Below, in pieces: positions 61,700 through 64,000 of a DNA stretch of 64,000 bases. Made by a program: the position numbers and the translations under genes. The notes below the pieces were generated by a model. That model did not search any database. It saw nothing but the letters and a program-made list of their open reading frames with translations, and was not told the DNA's origin. Each line of letters opens with the position of its first letter. Position 1 is the first letter of the stretch. Source of the DNA: Ureibacillus thermophilus (GTDB lineage Bacteria; Bacillota; Bacilli; Bacillales_A; Planococcaceae). The stretch is from the NCBI RefSeq assembly GCF_042657185.1, contig NZ_JBHSNN010000014.1. One strand, written 5' to 3'.

Positions 61700-61705
61700 T
61701 GGGAT

Positions 61706-62143
61706 ATGAAAGTGATTCGAATTATTCTTCAAGTGCTGCTTTTATATGTGTTCTATTACATTGGGGTGTTTATTGTAGAAATGACACATTTGCCATTGCC
61801 AGCCAGTATCATCGGTTTAGTGCTTTTATTTATCTGCTTGTATTTTAAATGGATTAAAGTGGATTATGTGAAAGATGGGGCAAATTTCTTAATCGGGTTT
61901 ATGACGTTATTTTTCATTCCGCCCATTATCGGGATTATTGATTATCCGGAACTTCTTTCTGTATCAGGTTCATTACTGGTGGCTTCGGTCATCATCAGTA
62001 CACTTTTTGTGCTGTTTACAACAAGCTTGATTTGCCAATGGATTGAGAAAAAAGAATTGGCAATGAAAGAAAAAAAAGAACTGGCAATGGAAAAGGAGGG
62101 AGAAAGGGATGTGGATCGTACGAGCGAGTGTATCCATCATTAG
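61706..62143 (+). CDS. lrgA: CidA/LrgA family holin-like protein
   Basis: This 145-residue, four-helix membrane protein is of the CidA/LrgA family: PLPASIIGLVLLFICLYFKWIKVDYVKDGANFLIGFMTLFFIPPIIGIIDY. It acts with LrgB in murein hydrolase control and probably in pyruvate or related metabolite transport. The C-terminal tail contains a short tandem duplication (KKELAMKEKKELAMEKE) and overlaps lrgB by 35 bases. The ATG has only a weak adjacent site; the unusual leader is described separately. The frame is open upstream to an ATT codon near GGGGGG, a less likely start. Confidence 0.85.
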   Translation: MKVIRIILQVLLLYVFYYIGVFIVEMTHLPLPASIIGLVLLFICLYFKWIKVDYVKDGANFLIGFMTLFFIPPIIGIIDYPELLSVSGSLLVASVIISTLFVLFTTSLICQWIEKKELAMKEKKELAMEKEGERDVDRTSECIHH

Positions 62144-62795
62144 TACAGTTTGTGTATTCCTATTAATGAGGAAATTGTATTCCAAATATCCCACTCCATT
62201 ATTAATGCCCATTTTAACATCGACGATAATTATCATTGCAGGGTTGTTGCTTTTGAATATTCCTTTTGATGTTTATATGGAAGGTGGACGTTATCTTCAG
62301 CATCTATTGGGACCGGGTGTTGTGGCTTTAGCTTATCCGCTTTACAATCAATGGCAGATGGTGTTGAAGTACAAATATACAATACTATCCGGCGTTTTGA
62401 TTGCAATGGTGAGCGGTATAATAAGTGTTTATACACTGCTTGTCGTTTTTAAAATCGATAAAGAATACATCTTAACTGCCTTGCCTAAATCAATGACGAC
62501 CCCAGTTGCAATGAACGTCAGCGAAACTATTGGGGGAATTCCGCCTCTTACCGCAGTATTGGTGTTGATTGCAGGATTTACGGGAGCTCTTCTCGGCCCT
62601 CTTATGTATTCCCTTGGAAGAATTCATTCTCCTATCAGCCGGGGAGTTGCCATGGGAAGCGCAAGCCATGGGGTTGGTACGGCAAAGCTGGTTGATTATG
62701 GTGAGCTGGATTTATCCGTTGGTTCATTATCGATGGGCTTAAGTGCAGTGGTTGGAGCGATTTTATGTCCTATCTTTGTCTATATCTTTATGTAA
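62109..62795 (+). CDS. lrgB: LrgB/CidB family membrane protein
   Basis: This 228-residue LrgB protein has about seven helices. Conserved segments are LGPGVVALAYPLYNQW, PKSMTTPVAMNVSETIGGIPPLTAVLV and the near-C-terminal GSASHGVGTAKLVDYGELDLSVGSLSMGLSAVVGAIL. It partners LrgA. GGAGGGAGAAAGGG lies before the ATG inside the lrgA end. It is followed by the 280-bp repeat. Confidence 0.9.
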   Translation: MWIVRASVSIISTVCVFLLMRKLYSKYPTPLLMPILTSTIIIIAGLLLLNIPFDVYMEGGRYLQHLLGPGVVALAYPLYNQWQMVLKYKYTILSGVLIAMVSGIISVYTLLVVFKIDKEYILTALPKSMTTPVAMNVSETIGGIPPLTAVLVLIAGFTGALLGPLMYSLGRIHSPISRGVAMGSASHGVGTAKLVDYGELDLSVGSLSMGLSAVVGAILCPIFVYIFM

Positions 62796-62800
62796 TAAAA

Positions 62801-63077
62801 AAGAGGTTGGGACAAATCTAAAAAAACATCATTTTCTCCAAGGAGAAAATGATGTTTTTTTGATATGTTATCAAAATTGATTTCCGTTCCGGGGACGCTT
62901 TCCGCGGGCCCGGCTCGAGCCTCCTCGGAGCTCATTACTTCGCTCCTGCGGTGTCTCGAGACACGGGCTGTTCCCGCAGGAGTCGCCCCGTCACTCCAAT
63001 CAATTTTTAGTTATATCAATTTTTTATCAAAACTCTTTCAACTGCCCCTTTCATTTTTTGTTTATGTCCCAGCCTCT
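62801..63077 (-). repeat. ~280-bp GC-rich element with inverted ends, copy B
   Basis: This is the reverse complement of 33912-34196 and is highly similar. It starts AAGAGGTTGGGACAAA and ends TGTCCCAGCCTCT. It contains the AACATCATTTTCTCC hairpin at its left and the CTCGAG-rich core. It lies between lrgB and an IS1182-like transposase gene. Small differences from copy A include ATTACTTCGCTCC for ATTGCTTCGCTCC. Confidence 0.9.
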
Positions 63078-63080
63078 CAG

Positions 63081-63127
63081 CTTGTAGACAAAGTCCCTAA
63101 CTAGGGGCCAAATCTACAGGATTTTTT
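63081..63127 (+). terminator. Hairpin ahead of the transposase gene
   Basis: An outer stem (CTTGTAGA / TCTACAGG) encloses an inner CCC / GGG stem and is followed by ATTTTTTT. It would block read-through transcription into the transposase, as in many insertion sequences. It may also include the left inverted repeat. Confidence 0.6.
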
Positions 63128-63171
63128 TGTATAATAGGGATAGAATTCTTGGTTAACGGGGGAAATTTAGG

Positions 63172-64000
63172 ATGTTATCGAAGCGTACTGACAATAATCG
63201 AAATCAATTGGAAATGGTGGCTCTTGATCAATTGGTTCCAGAAGATCATTTGGTAAGGAAGATTGAACAAGCCATAGACTTTGATTTTATTTACGATCTT
63301 GTCAAAGATACCTATTGCCTAGATAACGGAAGGCCTAGTATTGATCCTGTTGTGCTCATTAAAATGGTCTTTGTGCAGTATTTATTTGGTATTCGATCCA
63401 TGCGTCAAACGATCAAAGAAATTGAAACCAACGTGGCGTATCGATGGTTCTTAGGATATGGTTTCACAGAGAAAATTCCTCATTTTTCAACGTTCGGCAA
63501 GAATTATGTTCGTCGCTTTCAAGGTACTGATTTATTTGAACAGATTTTTTATCGTATTTTAAAAGAAGCGATGAATAAAGGATTAGTGGATGCATCTGTT
63601 GCCTTTATTGATTCAACACATGTCAAAGCGAGCGCCAATAAAAAGAAGTTCGATAAGAAAATTGTCCGGGCAGAAACAAAAAGCTATCAAGCGCAATTAG
63701 AGTTAGAGACTAACCAAGACCGTGAAAACCATGGAAAAAAGCCCTTTCCCCCGAAAGAGAATGAAGAAACCAAGGAAATAAAGGTCAGTACAACCGATCC
63801 TGATAGTGGCTATTACGTAAAAGATGAACGGGAAAAGATGTTTGCCTATTCTTTTCATACCGCCTGTGATGCAAAAGGCTTTGTCTTAGCTACCAAGGTA
63901 ACGGGAGCGAATATTCATGATAGTCAGGAGTTTGGTCAATTACTCGAACAAGTCATCGAAAAAGTAGGCAAACCAACTGCAGTAGCCGTAGATGCCGGAT
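63172..64000 (+). CDS. IS1182-like transposase, truncated by the window edge
   Basis: An open frame runs without a stop to the end of the window (276 complete codons). It starts MLSKRTDNNRNQLEMVALDQLVPEDHLVRKIEQAIDF, the usual N-terminus of IS1182-type DDE transposases. It continues YLFGIRSMRQTIKEIETNVAYRWFLGY and AFIDSTHVKASANKKK (first catalytic Asp region). GGGGG lies upstream of the ATG. The C-terminal half and the right end of the element are outside the window, so intactness cannot be judged. Confidence 0.88.
   Translation, partial: MLSKRTDNNRNQLEMVALDQLVPEDHLVRKIEQAIDFDFIYDLVKDTYCLDNGRPSIDPVVLIKMVFVQYLFGIRSMRQTIKEIETNVAYRWFLGYGFTEKIPHFSTFGKNYVRRFQGTDLFEQIFYRILKEAMNKGLVDASVAFIDSTHVKASANKKKFDKKIVRAETKSYQAQLELETNQDRENHGKKPFPPKENEETKEIKVSTTDPDSGYYVKDEREKMFAYSFHTACDAKGFVLATKVTGANIHDSQEFGQLLEQVIEKVGKPTAVAVDAG

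Overview
The window comes from a low-GC, endospore-forming member of the Bacillales. Spore genes (cotO/cotZ-like coat genes, a YhcN/YlaJ-type lipoprotein, spoVAC-AD-AE, a YjcZ-like protein, spoVIF, a Spo0E-like peptide), AGGAGG-type ribosome binding sites and frequent TTG/GTG starts all point there. Local gene order resembles the Bacillus subtilis blocks cotO-cotZ/spoVIF/yjcG-yjcH, ykuL-ccpC and rnjA-rpoY-ykrA-def-pdhABCD. A stand-alone murE and prfC fit the Lysinibacillus/Ureibacillus side of the order better than B. subtilis itself; that placement is an inference.

Layout. 1-7.5 kb: mgtE, coat genes, the spoVA operon behind a possible sigma-G promoter, spoVIF, YjcG/YjcH-like proteins and a PgpA/YutG family gene. 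7.5-19.4 kb: aldehyde dehydrogenase, murE, prfC, an SDR reductase, a manganese-type (yybP-ykoY) riboswitch ahead of a TerC exporter, a Ktr potassium channel subunit, a sporulation-type histidine kinase and a MarR regulator. Two inverted copies of a ~185-bp intergenic element bracket this stretch. 19.4-29.7 kb: lipoprotein, CPBP protease, small regulators, YkwC-like dehydrogenase, CheV, the ppx-ppk polyphosphate pair, YkuL and CcpC. 29.7-34.2 kb is a decaying accessory patch: a frameshifted membrane gene, a broken DUF1801 gene, an MFS exporter, a broken racemase and a GC-rich 280-bp element with inverted ends. 34.2-38.6 kb: a complete spermidine/putrescine uptake operon (potABCD) with its own XRE-cupin regulator and a candidate autoregulatory operator.

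38.9-47.7 kb is the most interesting part. After an AhpC/thioredoxin pair, KtrC and a methyltransferase comes a sulfide-oxidation locus: sulfide:quinone oxidoreductase, a DUF1641 protein, a persulfide dioxygenase-rhodanese fusion, an NreB/NreC-like two-component system and a TauE exporter. The sqr and tauE promoters carry the same 16-bp TAGGG...CCCTA palindrome (15/16 identical), each exactly 21 bp before a TATAC(C/A) -10 box. The kinase keeps three of the four NreB iron-sulfur cysteines, and the fourth position is methionine. This suggests a two-component regulon for sulfide or persulfide detoxification.

47.7-64 kb: rnjA-rpoY, a short unannotated gene for a +9 charged 23-residue peptide with its own promoter and terminator, a HAD phosphatase, def, pdhABCD, the remains of an ORF-less group II intron just after the pdhD terminator (it supplies the last codons of the neighbouring tetR), an RND efflux gene under divergent TetR control, lrgAB, the second copy of the 280-bp element, and an IS1182-like transposase cut off by the window edge. 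I saw no tRNA, rRNA or CRISPR array.
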